Numbered from the stretch's first letter, positions 32,012-44,748 are shown. The stretch: 64,000 bases of DNA from Stentor coeruleus (GCA_001970955.1 MPUH01000282.1:1-64000); one strand, 5' to 3'. Translations and numbers: made by a program. The notes: generated from the letters alone by a model not told the origin.

Positions 32012-33565
32012 TTACATAAGTTTTTTACATTCTTCACAAGGTCTTAAGTCTTCCATTTCATTTCTTTTAGTATAGTTACTAACATCTTCATATCTTACCC
32101 TCTTAAAATCTTGAATCGAATACCCTGGTCTAATTTTCTCATGCTCACAAATATATTTCTCATAAGGTATTTGCATTGGATTTCTCATACACTTAAACCT
32201 ATTAAGCCACTCAACCGGTACCAAAAATTCTCCTTTCTCTACATTCCTCATAACAAAATTTTCTGTATAAAAAGCAATATAAGCTTGTCTTTGTAATACT
32301 TGTTCTTCAGTCCTCCTACTTACTTTTCTATCATTATATTTAAACCAACATCCAGTTTCTTGATGTTTACAATAAGCATAATAATGCCCAGAATGTAAAT
32401 CCCCTTCATGAGAAATAACACCAGTAAGTTCATATAAAGGTATACGATCTTGAGAAAAATCATTTAGATCTAAAACTCTAGGAAGTTGCACATGAAGTGG
32501 GATTTTGGTACTTGTTGAATAATATCTTTTTAATACAATAACTAGAACTGGAGGTAAAGACTTGATTTTCTGCATTTTTTCGCTTTCTTGCTTGGAATTA
32601 CAGTGGTCGCACATACGTAAATTCTGCTGATCATTAAGTTTCTCAGTCTGGAAGTAGGAATATAAACATTCATATAAACTAATAACTCTTAAAGACCTTG
32701 AATTTACAAACCTAAATGAATTTTACAGTTTAACTTTTTTCCAGATACTATTTGTCATACCTTCAAATTCAGCTTTGTCTTTATCACTCATCAGTTTATA
32801 TGATTTATCTTTAAAAACCTTAGCTTCTTCTTTTTGTGGGATACACAGAGGTAATTCAAAGAACTCTTCTTGTACTGTTGAGGTAGTTTTGCATTTAAGG
32901 CACTGAAGAGATATGCTAGTTTTCCATAAAAAACACTCTGAAAAAAAGTTGCTTTCAAGTTGAGCTTTGAGATTATTGTCTATAGTCGTATGGAAAAAGT
33001 GAAAAAACTCAAGAGTGTCTTGGTGTCTATTTCGGTTCATATTGGTAGAAATTTCTCCATCTATAAAAGTGAGGAAGTGGCTTGGGGCATAAGTTCTCTC
33101 CCCTCTCCACATAGCATCTAGAAGGTAAGAGAAATATCTAAGGATTCCTTGAGCTTTGGACTTGATTACATATTTCAGAAAGTAGGTTTTTATGCATAAT
33201 ATGCTACTTAGGACTTGAATAATAGTATTGATATAACAAGTATTTCCTAGATTTAACAATCCTGTGCATCCAAGAATCCGTATGTTTTTCTTATTAACTT
33301 CAAGCATTGGTATCAAATCTTTGATCTTAGTGTTTTCTACAGCGACTATTGAATTGCAGAATTGTTTGCAGACTACTTGTAACAGATCTTTCCTAAGCTG
33401 TAGGTGGTCTTTGGATAAATGTAATTCACACATGGTCTCCCAGGACTTCAAACTTATATACAAGTCTTCTTTTTTGCCACATTTTTCACAAAATCTTGCT
33501 TTGAATTTGTCAATAATAATTCCATAGTCTATTGATGTAAGTTGCTTAATATGCCTACACTTCAT
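32012..33565 (-). CDS. Ubiquitin-specific protease with N-terminal zinc-finger-like region (512 aa)
   Basis: Exon 1 33565-32727 and exon 2 32711-32012 are joined by removing 32712-32726 (gtaaaattcatttag on the coding strand). All parts of a USP catalytic domain are present: Cys box GLLNLGNTCYIN (about residues 101-112, catalytic Cys), a zinc-ribbon CxxC pair (SLQCLKCKTT, then MCDHCNSK after the intron), and His box LHSGHYYAYCKH (about 387) followed by YNDRKVSR. It should therefore be an active deubiquitinase. The N-terminus MKCRHIKQLT...FCEKCGKK...C..H resembles a ZnF-UBP ubiquitin-binding finger but looks partly degenerate. An upstream in-frame stretch begins at a GTG (33616), so I chose the first ATG, which starts exactly at the C-x-H of the finger. 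The C-terminus has extra CxxC and HE-rich residues. Substrate unknown. Confidence 0.93.
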
Positions 33566-33805
33566 AGCTTTTATAATAAAAAATATCTTCCATTTGGTTC
33601 TATAATTTAAAATCACCTTTCTTATTTATATAAAAATTCTATGCAATATTGACTATTATCATAATTTTGTCTAGTAATTCTAATTCTCATAGTAAAAATA
33701 CCAGTTTTTTACCTTTAGATTTATGAAATCACAATTAGGATTTTATGATAATTTTTAAATTAAAAACAGACATTTTGCCTAGTAATTTTGATTATAATTA
33801 ACGAA

Positions 33806-35488
33806 ATGGGTCAACTGATCCCAATTGAGCAATCTGCTTTTAAATCTTTGGCTAAAGAAAAGCATCATTATAGATCATCAACTGTTATGCATAAAAAAAC
33901 AAGACTCCCTTTAAAAACTATAAGAATCCGGTATTATCATAATGAAAAAGTTGTATATTTAGAAGATAATTTTTTAACATGCGGCTGGCTATTATCTGAA
34001 GCAATACGTCTTTTCCCAGAAGCACACCCTATAGTAGCCTTGCGTACGGCTGATAATATTGATGTGATCGATGTTTGGCTTCAAGATTTCGAAAGATCCT
34101 TAAATATAATAAAAGACAATACAACTTTAATACCTATATCAGGACAAGGAATATTAGCAGATATTTCAATGTCTTGGTTTGAACCTGTTGCAGTCCTCGG
34201 AAAAGGGGGTTTTTCAAATGTTTTCCTAGTGCGCAAAAGGGACACAGGGTATCTTTATGCTTTAAAAGTCATGCAGAAAGATTTTATACTTAAAGAAAAC
34301 AAAGCTAAACATGTCATAGCTGAATGTTCGATTATGAGAAAACTTAGTCACCCTTTTATAAACCAATTGAGATGGGCGTTTCAAACAGTAACATAAAAAT
34401 AGAACTTTGAGCTTTTGATGGTAACTGACTTCTGCCCAGGTGGGGAGCTGTTTTTTCACCTTCATAATTTAGGTAGGTTTACTGAAGACCAAGCACGTTT
34501 TTATTTTTCAGAGATCATTTTGGCTATTGAATACCTGCATAGACAAAGAATCATATTCCGAGATTTAAAACCTGAAAACACGCTTATTGATATTGATGGA
34601 CATATAAAACTCATAGATTTTGGCTCAGCTAAAGTCGACTTAGGGGACCGGCAGAATAGTTTTTGTGGTACTCATGAATACTTAAGCCCTGAAATGATTA
34701 AAAGGAATGGGTATAATAAAAGTGTTGATTTTTATAGTTTAGGGTCGTTCCTTTATGAAATGCTCACTGGATTTCCACCTTTTTGGGATAAAGATAAGAC
34801 GAAATTGTATGATAAAATACTTAATGAAGATATAAAAATCCCAAAATACTTGTCGAGAAATGCACAAACTTTGGTTAGAGGACTTTTGAGAAAAGACCCT
34901 ATGTTGAGAATTGGGTCGATACTTGGGATTAAGGAAGTTAAATGTCATCCATGGCTTGAAAATGTTAATTGGGAGTCTGTTTATAATAAAACAGTAATCC
35001 CACCTTTTCGCCCAAACTCTTCTAAATCAAATTTTGAAACTGAAAATATTTTGGCTAGTATCAAAGACCCAGTTTTTGACCGTGTTGGCTTTTTTAGTCC
35101 TGCAAAAGATATGGTTTTTGAAGACTTTTATTATGTTAGTGAAGAAAAAACTAAAAATCATGAGTTGACTGTGACGTGGGATATTGAGGATCAGACTGAA
35201 ATTAGCAAAAGTTTTATTGAAATGAGCCCAATGAGGACTTGCAAAGAATGTGAATCTCCAGAGTTATCAAAAATGCCTTTAAATACTTCTTATGTTAAGA
35301 TGCTGGATTTCAAGTGTCAGAAAATTGGTCCTGAACTTACTTGTGCGAAAGTGAAACAGAAGTTTTTGAAAAAAGATAAAAGCACAAGTAATGCTATAGA
35401 ACCTAGAAAAAGCGAGTCTATACAGTGTAGTAAGAGCTTTGTTAATTCTCGGAAGTCGGTCTATAATCCACGTTTGGGTATGGATTAA
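33806..35488 (+). CDS. AGC-family serine/threonine protein kinase, one 15-nt intron (555 aa)
   Basis: Exons 33806-34387 and 34403-35488; the intron is gtaacataaaaatag. Kinase core: glycine loop LGKGGFSNVFLV (about residue 130), ATP lysine in YALKVMQK, catalytic FRDLKPENTLID (about 245), DFGSAKVD (about 266), T-loop SFCGTHEYLSPEM, and an AGC C-tail with IPPFRPNSS and a hydrophobic motif VFEDFYYVS (about 433). Retention of K, D and D residues predicts activity. DFYSLG replaces the usual DWWSLG. The first 120 residues have no recognised domain; there is no cyclic-nucleotide-binding unit, so it is not a PKG. The start MGQLIPIE allows N-myristoylation. An earlier in-frame TTG at 33788 is not a credible start. 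The C-terminal 110 residues are low-complexity. Upstream regulator (PDK1-type) inferred from the family. Confidence 0.93.
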
Positions 35489-35729
35489 TTTTAATAGAAT
35501 AAGTGATTTGTTTTATAGAACTAGATTATGCTTGTTACTATATATAGAATATTAATATTTTTTTAATTGCTTTGATTAATATATGATATTATGTATTTAA
35601 GTTAACTAGGTAGTGTTAAATAAATTTAATTTTTCTATAATATAAAATAACACTTTATTATAGGGTAAATAATTTCTAATAAAAATTACATGCATTTCCG
35701 ATAAACGTAATAAAGAATAGCAATCTAAT

Positions 35730-36647
35730 CTAATAAGGCCTAACAGAAAATCTCAGCTTCATCCATTCATAATTTATCTCTCTCCACACATGATATTTAT
35801 TAAAAGTTTTTTCTTCACCAATCACATTATTTTCTTGCATAATTCCCTTAAAATTCCACACTGCACAATAAAATCCTACTGATAAAAACTCTTGGCATAC
35901 TTCAAAACATATAGGACACAAAGCTCTTAAGTTTATATTTTCTAATGAAAAAACTCCAAACCCTAAATTTGCCACAACTGTTCTGTTTCTTGCTTCACAT
36001 TTTCTATTTCTACAATAACACTGTATTGAAAGTCCTTTTTTCACTTGTCTCCATTTTGCAGCTCTTTCATCTACTTTTATAGTAATTTTATTCCCTTGAA
36101 CAACAAGGACTTGCTTAGGCTCTTTAGGTTTAGCTTCTTCATTATAGTCATAAATCGTTATATCAGGCCTTTGTTGGATGAAAGTATTCAGTTCTAATTC
36201 GATGCGGGTGTTATTTGGCAAATCAGACAAACTGCATTTTGCTGGGATTTCTCGATTCTCCATACGTAATGTTTGAGCATCAAAGGGACAGTCAATGCCA
36301 AGGCTACCCATTTTCTTATCAATAGCTAGTTTCAGACAAAGCAAAAACTTGTTTTCGAAATTGCTTATGTAAACAGGGTAGTCTCTACCTCTGAAACTAA
36401 TTAAAAATCTCATAACTGGAATTTGGTTGTTTACAACAAGCTCTAAAGGCTTTTCACATGTAATTTCAATGCTTTCAAGACTATTTATTTCTTTGCCACT
36501 ATAAAAGTAAAGTTGATAAGGACCTAAAATATTAGTTGAATCTTCAACAATATCTTTAAGGTATTCTAAATTCCACTTCTTTGGGTCTCGAATTTTGAAT
36601 TCTAAATACTCATGATCTAGAGTTGTAATGTATGCAGTTTTTTCCAT
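35730..36647 (-). CDS. Ubiquitin-like-domain protein with C-terminal zinc-binding cysteine cluster (305 aa)
   Basis: The N-terminal 155 residues look like two ubiquitin-fold segments (for example RFLISFRGRDYPVYISNFEN, then a NREIPAKCSLSDL stretch like the ubiquitin-fold L-x-D-x-G loop). The C-terminal part has a paired Cys pattern: LSIQCYCRNRKCEARN, a spacer with LGFGVFSL, then LCPICFEVC. I recall this C-x-C-x4-C ... C-P-x-C arrangement after a ubiquitin-like region in uncharacterised protist proteins; it probably binds one zinc. It lacks the eight-ligand spacing of a RING, so E3 activity should not be assumed. There is no membrane segment and no intron. The ATG at 36647 is well placed. It is near the deubiquitinase gene, but on the evidence here that is proximity, not an operon. 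Function unknown. Confidence 0.7.
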   Translation of the reverse strand: MEKTAYITTLDHEYLEFKIRDPKKWNLEYLKDIVEDSTNILGPYQLYFYSGKEINSLESIEITCEKPLELVVNNQIPVMRFLISFRGRDYPVYISNFENKFLLCLKLAIDKKMGSLGIDCPFDAQTLRMENREIPAKCSLSDLPNNTRIELELNTFIQQRPDITIYDYNEEAKPKEPKQVLVVQGNKITIKVDERAAKWRQVKKGLSIQCYCRNRKCEARNRTVVANLGFGVFSLENINLRALCPICFEVCQEFLSVGFYCAVWNFKGIMQENNVIGEEKTFNKYHVWREINYEWMKLRFSVRPY

Positions 36648-36926
36648 TTATACGCAGAAATAACAAAGATTAGAGTGAATTTTTTATTGAAAATGCTGGA
36701 ATTATGTGTTTGATTGAGTTAAGGTAATCCATGATTTTATGTTTAAAATATGAATATGCTGTATAAGTTAGGTATTATGTTGAGACAATTAGAATTAGGA
36801 ATTTATAAACTAAAGAATGCTTTGATGTAGAGGTTTATTTTTATCTTAAAAAGTTCTAAATCTTATAAATTTTATATAAGTTTATATTTTTTTATTCTTT
36901 TCACTTGAAGGCCTAACAAAAACATT

Positions 36927-37534
36927 CTAATTTTTCATCTCCCTTAAAAGATGCACTTTTATACCATAATCAGTTTTCCTCTCAGCTTCTCTCATAACTT
37001 GTTCAATAATATCAGCTCCAATTTTCAATCAACTCTATAACTCCATTCTCTAGCAAGTCCAGCAAGCCAATCCAAAATTTTTAAGCAATTTTTTTTATTG
37101 TATCTTTAGATTTTACTGATATTGGGCTTATGTGTTTTTGTAGTTGAATTAAGGATTCAAAGATTTCTTCAAGTTTTTGTTTGTATTCGGGCACTGAGCA
37201 AAAAGTTGGCAATTGATGTAGTTTGATGCCGAGTTCGAGGATTTCCATATGCATTGTATATTGAAGGTTTAGTTGTTGGAACTTGATTTTCTCTTGGTCT
37301 GAATGCTGGGATATGCGTTTTCTATAAAGTTTGTCTTGTTTTTCAAGTTCTTCAAGGGGCTTTTCAATTAGTTCAGGTTTTGGGACCCAGACGTCTTCAA
37401 CAATATGTGAGATGGTGGATTTTTTTTTTCTTTGAAGGCCTTTCCAGCTCTTCAACATATCGAGGCATATCTAATTCTTCTAGATCTAGTTCTTGATACT
37501 CCGAGGAGTAAGCTTGGAAAACCGTTTTGCTCAT
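36927..37534 (-). pseudogene. Frameshifted gene for a coiled-coil-type protein
   Basis: An ATG at 37534 starts a coding-like reading (MSKTVFQAYSSEYQELDLEE). It leaves frame at a run of ten A (coding strand, about 37421-37430). The following frame (STISHIVEDVWVPKPELIEK and on) runs to TAA at 37081-37083. Beyond that, coding-like sequence resumes in other frames (ILDWLAGLAREWSYRVD, and after about 37021 IIEQVMREAERKTDYGIK) to TAG at 36927-36929. None of the breaks contains a 15- or 16-nt GT...AG. So at least three frame changes separate pieces of what seems one gene of about 200 codons. It is either a young pseudogene or a victim of homopolymer errors. The product would be helical and charged; I do not recognise the family. 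Confidence 0.6.
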
Positions 37535-37929
37535 TTTTGTATTATTTAGAATAATTAAAGGGTGGGATTTAGACTTTGACAGATTGTTTGAGTTGTGAAA
37601 AAGTAGCTGTGGGTATAAGTTTATATTTACAAAAGGCTTTTACTGAAAAATTCGTGTGCTTTATTATTTTTTGTGGAGGTTGTGAATTTTCATGATATTT
37701 TACATCTTTTATGTGAATTAAAATGAGTAGTCTTAGTTAAATAATTTGAAATATAATTAGTGTTGTGTCTTTTAAATTATATTTTTTACTAGATACATTA
37801 TGCCTAGTGATCGAGGTAGTTATCATATATTTAGCACCCTAAAATATTCAAAAACCAATACACATTTAATAGTAAACAATGAAAAGTTTTAAAGTTTTAC
37901 TTTCATATAAATTAAATACTTAATATTCT
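37535..37929. other. Intergenic spacer
   Basis: About 37540-37800 is G-rich on the plus strand (5' flank of the minus-strand frameshifted gene); about 37820-37929 is G-poor (3' flank of the next minus-strand gene). No gene seen. Confidence 0.6.
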
Positions 37930-40900
37930 TTAATTTGAATGAAATGCTAATTTTCTCGACCTAACAACTGCAACCTCAGTATAATCATTATGATAAGAAA
38001 CCTCAGCACTAGGTGGGTGCATTTTTTCCTCTAAAATTTCAACACTATTTTCCTCATCATTGCTCGAAATAGCTTCAGGCTTAGTATTCAAAGGTGCAAC
38101 TTTCATCATCATCTTATCCTTAGCTTTTTTCTCAGCCTCTTCCTTCCTTTTCTTAATTTTCATCTTAATAATCATAATTACATTTTTAATAAATACAGCA
38201 ATTGAAGACCCCATCTGAACAAACATAATAAAATTGACAAAAAAAACTAAAATATCATCTAATTGATCATACATAGTATCAGGTATATCTAACATGCTAA
38301 TCGATGTCAATATAAAAATAATCAATATGCCTATTTCACATATAGGATTAGTGATATTCAAAACAATCTCAGTAAAAGGCCGAAACACTAACAAATAAAA
38401 CAAGTTCTATATAAAAATTACAGCAACAGAAAGGGCAGTATTAAGACTTAATTGGACAATTGGAAAACTTTGTAAAGAAAACTGAATGACTATATAAAGG
38501 ATTCTTCGTGTAAAGAAAAAAAAGTAAAACTGAGAACTTCCAAGGCCTTTATCGTTACTGAATTCATAGAACAATGTCCCCCAGTTAGCAGTGATTTCTT
38601 CATTTGAATCACTGATTTTTTCCCTGTTTTTATATGTAAAGTCAAAAAATACGATAGGTGTTGCGATAATAACAATCTAAATAATCGATACTATTATAAT
38701 AATCGATACTATAAGATTGATTATTAGACCTGGGGTAGATGTATCAAACATTATAAGTGCGATTAATGCTGCAGCAAATAATTCCATGTAGCAAGTTATC
38801 CAAAATCGAACAAAAGTCCCATATTTGTAATTTTTTAAGGTACTTGTTATTTTCTCTTTGATAAAAGATATAGATAAAGGTTTTTTATGACTGAAACGAT
38901 TGAGTATGAGGAAAAGGAACAATAAAGAGAGTGTGAAGAGAAATGCAGAAATGTAACTCCCGCTGTTTAGTAAGAGTAAGTTAGTTTTGTAGCCAAAGTC
39001 GTAAGCTTTTTTAAATGGTTTTTTTTGCCCTGTATCAGGGACAAAGTACTCAAAAATGTTTGGAAACATATTGTATTTTTTTAAGCCTTTCAAATACCCT
39101 GAAAACTTTGGAGTCAAAGGAACACTGGACATTCTTATAAAGCATATCATCTGAATAACATTAATAAAACTCCACAAACAAGCTGGATTTGGGTTAGACA
39201 TACTAAAAGATATTGTTGCTGAAGTTGTACCTCTTGTAGTAGCTGCTGAAGTTTTTTCTGCACTAGCCATAAGAGCTTGATAATTTGAAGAATCTGATGC
39301 ATCCATCTCATATAGCTGAATTTTATATATCAAACTTTTCAATATCCCATTATAAACTGATAACACTGAAGTTGCAGATTGGAATTCTAATATCATTTCA
39401 CAGCCTAGAGGAACTTTGTCATCAAATGCTATTTCAATATAATATTTTGTAGGACTCCACATTTGAATACCATATACAATAGACACACAAGCTGATAAAG
39501 AAAATGATGAAATATTCAATTGATAAGTCAAATTTGATGAAAAAACAAGTATAATGTTATTGTTGGAACTCAGAATTAAAGTCATGTTTAGAGAAGATTC
39601 AGTACAGCTGTTAGTACCATTATACCCTATTGAGCATATACAATCATTTCCATTTAGTTCTGCATTTGCCATACAAGAAAAGCAAGTTGTCTTATCGCAT
39701 TTAGCACATTTTGTAGAGCATTTTTCGCATGCAGTCCCATTGTAATACTCCCCTTCAATGCATTTATAGCATAAATGTTGTATTTCATCGAAGTCGCTAC
39801 CCTCAATGCATTTGCAGTCTTTAGTATCCTCAGCATAATCTATGCATTCTTTACACCCTTCTTGATAATCAAAACAATATTTGCATAATGGATTATAACA
39901 CAGATTACAAGATGTATAATTCCTACAACCTTTTTTACAGTTTTCCATGCATTTTCCACAATGATTGTATTCAGGCCCAACCCAATACTCATCGATTAAG
40001 CATTCAGGTAAACAAATTCCATTGTAATGTGCTGAACATTCAACAAGTTGTCTATTTTGGGTTATTTCATATGATAAATAAAAAGATACTGAGTAAATAA
40101 ACCCTGAAAAATAACTTTTATGATAAGAAGCACCTATTGTTATAAAAGTGTTAGGGAAAACATTAACGAATATAGCTTCGGGTATAGTTTGGGTACCATC
40201 GTATATGTTATTTATATATAATGATATGGATGAAGAACTTTGGGTGTAGTTAAGTGATGCTAAAAGCACATACCAGGAGTTGAAAAACACTGGCATTGAT
40301 GAATTATAAGATACAATGCCTATATCTTCAAGGTAAAAAGTGAGGATAATATGTAAGTCATTGAGAGAGATATTAAAAAGAAGAGTGGTAGGACTGCTTG
40401 AATATAGGAAAGTGCCATCAGAAGTTGGTAAAATCCAGATTTCAAAGGTGTAGGAAGGAGGAAGAATGAGTGGGTTTGAAGTGTAGTTTTTATATTCAGG
40501 TAGTCTTACAATACTAGATTTACCATCAAAGTAGTAGCCTCTGAGGTAAGCAGCAAGTGGGTCTTCATTGTCATAATCAGGATAAAAACTTTCACTTTTC
40601 CCTGTCAGAGCTGGAATACTATTGATTTTATCAAGTACAAGCCCTTCAAGTCCATTAAAAATTAAAAGTAGTATTTGAGTTGCTTCTGCTTGAGGATTAG
40701 TACTATTATTATACCCAGTAGGGATTTTCTCACATATCCCTTCTATGAAAAAATACCCATCTTTGCATTCAACACACTCAAACACTGAAAGCCCAATACA
40801 ATATTTACACCCTTCAAAGCATTGATCAGTTATTATTAAACAAGTTTCTCTTTTTGAATGATACCCATATCCAGTATTGCAAACGCATTTCCCATTAGTA

Positions 40901-43900
40901 TAAGTTGAATTACTTTTGCATGCACTACATACAACATAATCTTCACATTCTAAGCATAAAGAATCATAACATAAGTTGCAATGTGTAGAATAAGAGCAAT
41001 AATTACATTTACTTAAGCATTTTTTACATGTTCCTGTATCATATGAGTAAAAATAATCTATTAAGCATGTAGGCAAACAATGACTTATCCCATAAGGATA
41101 TATACATTTTGAAGAACTCATAAAGTTTACTAGAGATAAAGAGTTTGATATAGTAATTTCATACATAAAGCCTTGAAAACTTTTTATAGGGTCACCAAAT
41201 ATAGATGATATGTTATAGATTGGGTCTTCATAATATGAAGAGTATATCTGAGAGTTTGACATTTCATCAACATAAACACTTATCCGCTCTCCATCATCAT
41301 AAATTTCTTTAGTAATTTGTATCAGATGCCATTTAAAATAGTATTGAGTAGATATGATTTGGCAACTTTTAGTCGTATTTTCTATTAAGATTGAGAATTT
41401 TATTCCTTGGCCTGTGGCTAAATTTATATAAACATTATTAGCATAGCTTCTTGTAAAGAGATTCCCATCAGAAATTATCATTACCCATAATGAAAATGTA
41501 AAGTTTGGACTAAGGATAAGATTAGATGTAGTTGGAGTTAGGATTTGCATATAAGATGTTGTGTTGAAGTATAATCCACGATCTTTAGCTGCTAATATAT
41601 CAGAGGATTCATAGTTAGGATAAAAAGATGTAGAATTTCCACTTTGTAAAGAGAGATTTGATATTGAGTCTATGAAAATACCTTTAAGCTTATTGAATTG
41701 GACTTTGAATATTGGGGTTGATTTTATGATAAGACATGATGTTAGATTAGAGTTTATTTCATATCCGGTAGAACATGATGAATATTTTAGGCATCTTGAA
41801 TAGTTAGGAAAATATAGATAGTTGCTTAGGCAAGTTATGCATGATGTATAACTACTATTAGTACAGCTTTGACAGGATGAATGGCAAGGAAAGCACGCAT
41901 TGTCTAATAAATAATACCGGCTTCGGCATAGTTTACAAGTTGAAAATGATAAACAAGTCTCACAATTAGCATCATGACAAAGGTTGCAGTCTGTAACTCT
42001 ATTGCATCCATAAGAGCATGTACTACAAGAAGCACATGTAGGGTCACTCTCAAAATGCGAGCAATTTCCAGGACATATCAAATGCGAAGCACATAAAGAG
42101 CAGCCTAAGCATCCAACAGTATAATAATTTCTCCCTCTATTATAAGAATTATATATTTCTAAAGACCATAAAAACCCAGTAAACCCATATTCTGAACTAA
42201 GATGTGGATTATTTCCAATATAAAACTCATTATTCCATTGATCAGTAAATGCGAAAAACGTTTTTGTATATTGATTTTCCACAATAATATTTTTAAAAAA
42301 GGTCAAAGTTGTAGAATATGTATAAGGAGAATATTCTATTGTAACTTCTAAATAAGCCCAAGTGCTTAAATCAACTCCACCAGAAAAATTTATATCTCCT
42401 TGGTTTATATTGAAAATATCAGTAGATACCAGATAATCACTTACTTTAATGAGTATATTGCTTAGTACTAAGCCTTTGGATATAAAAGATCCATAGTCTT
42501 TTGCTTTGATCCAGCTGGCAATAGTGAAATTATGAGAAAAAATAGTCCCTATTGAAACCTGGAGCATACTGCTTGATGAGAAGTAATAGCCTCGGTTTTT
42601 CATAGGATATGGATCGTAAGGATCTATTTCAGGATATACATTTGAATTATTTTTTCCAACAGTTATTAAGCCGATTGTGTCTAGTATTATAATATCCTTG
42701 AAATCTATATCTAATATTTTGTTGTCTTCAAGTACACAACTCCCTGTATTATTAAAATATCCTGTTGGGCATTTACTCAAGCAATGCCCATCAAGCATAA
42801 TCATCTCACTACTGCATTTGCTACAGCCTATTGATAAATATTTATCAATACAATTTTCATTATATAAAACACATGAACCTTCATTAAGTGTATATCCAGG
42901 TTTACATATAATACACTCATATATTGTATAACACTCAAGACAATTCAAATCATAACAAACTCCACATGAATCTTTTAAATAGCAACCTGTGCAACCACTA
43001 GTACAATTTGAACATCCAATATCTAAAGCTTGATAATAATCACAAGTAGATATAATACATGGTAAAGGATAAAAATCTGATAGTATTGTAGAGTAGTCTT
43101 GAAATAAACTTGATATTCCACAGTACATAATAAATCCAATATAATAATCAGAAGAGTTTTTGCCAATATAAATAATACTTCGAGTATCTCTAAAAACTTG
43201 GTTTTCATAAGTATATTGAAATGTTACAGTGTTGTTTATGTATCTTGTAATAGTTGTATCGAAGTTAGAATATTCAATATTGAATATAATAATACTCCAT
43301 AGATATTCTAAAGGGTTGGCAGGCACTATGGTACTTGAAATGGAATTTTCTGAATTGATTAATTCTATTTGTAAAGAACCATCAGCAAAAACTATGAGTT
43401 TTGAAGACTTACTTAAGATAGGACCTGATTTACCTTTAAGCCAAAATGATAGACTGAATGTGCTTGGGATTACTTGACTTAGACGTGTTGCGCCGAATTG
43501 CCCACCGGAAAAATAAAACCCACGACAGGGTATTGGAGTGTAATCATCAAGGTCTGGACTGTTAAAATAATCTGTATTGTCATTAGACCCTGACTGAAGA
43601 ATTTCACGAGGCATGAGATTTGTCATGTCAATTGAAATATTGGACGAAATTGTATCAGAAATTTCACCTTTATAGTTCTTTCTTAAAACATAATTTCCAT
43701 ATTGAGCTTTAAGGCAAGCTGTTGTGTTATAGCACTCCACACACCCTAACACACAATTAACCCCGCTTATCACTTCACTTTCCTTATATCCATAGCAACT
43801 TTCAGTTACATTACTAAAACAATAACTGCAATCTGTGTCCCTAACACACCAAGGCCAATCTCCACAGTTTTTCATGCAAGGCAAGCATTCTCCATCCCAA

Positions 43901-44748
43901 TATTCCCCACTAAGACAATTCGGTGGGTCTACAAAAACCAAATTTACCACATTATTCCAATTATCAACTTCAAGCATATACAAAAATCCTTCAAAGCTCT
44001 CTATGGAATTCCCTAACACCCACGTAAAATTCCCTTCAACTTTCCCAATACTATTTTCCGAAGACCCTAAAACAATATTAATCCCCAAGTTTTTATCTTT
44101 ATATCCAGTTAATATAATTTCTTTATATGTAAATTCTACATTAAACATCATATGTTGCCATTTCTTGCTTATAGCTAAAGGCAATGAAGGTAAAGTATTT
44201 CCACAATCCAAACTATCTTTTTTACAATATGAGACTTCAAATATTAATTCTGAATCTGTAGAGTAAATATTACAATAGGTATAAGAGCTACCTATATAAG
44301 AACTGAGAATTTTCCCTTTGGATATAACTTTAATCCACATTTTAACTGTTAGGTTAGGAGATGGAATAAAACTTGAGTTACTTTCAGGTAATGTTGCCAT
44401 TGTTGAGTTGTTTGAGAAATAGAAACCACGGTCTAATGTTGGAAGTGGACTTGATTTTAGTGAATTTATGTATGATATGTTAGAAGGGGTGTAAAAGCTG
44501 GAGATGCTGTTGAGTTGAAGATTGGTTTCAGAGGAAAAATCAAGGAAAAATAATTTTGGATAGGCTTCTAGAAGGGAGCATTTGCCAAAAGATGCTGCTG
44601 TATAGCCGCTTGGGCAAATACGTGTGCAGACTGGAGAAAGAAGGTAAGATGAGCAAGAGATGCACTTGGAATCTGATGAAGAAAGACAATCTAGCATAGC
44701 AAATGCACAATAGATCAATGAAAGTGATATAAAGTTTCTTCTATTCAT
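37930..44748 (-). CDS. Giant surface protein with five LamG-like/cysteine-rich modules and multi-pass C-terminus (2262 aa)
   Basis: Exons 44748-38692, 38676-38422 and 38406-37930 are joined by removing two 15-nt introns (gtatcgattatttag, gtaatttttatatag), giving 2019+85+158 codons. Met1 starts a signal peptide (NFISLSLIYCAFAMLDC). Five concanavalin/LamG-like units begin around residues 106, 407, 717, 1056 and 1403, each opening with RG[FYL]YF and ending in a GF[ILM]Y or similar strand. Each is followed by a furin-like Cys-rich stretch (C..C...C..C). The last about 450 residues carry at least seven hydrophobic segments, so the C-terminus is a multi-pass membrane unit; the final 70 residues are charged and cytoplasmic. 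The layout recalls ciliate Cys-rich proteins with a channel- or receptor-like membrane domain (polycystin/TRP-like is one idea, unproven). The first intron directly follows an 18-nt near-repeat of itself. Probably a surface receptor or adhesion sensor. Confidence 0.88.

Noticed and set aside
32012-36647. Deubiquitinase and ubiquitin-like-domain genes as a functional cluster
   Set aside because: They are separated by an oppositely oriented kinase gene and about 2 kb; nothing shows shared regulation.
38490-38675. Minus-strand 61-codon frame between the exons of the LamG-type gene
   Set aside because: It is an alternative frame of exon 2 of that gene; the frame linked by the two 15-nt introns gives continuous membrane-protein sequence.
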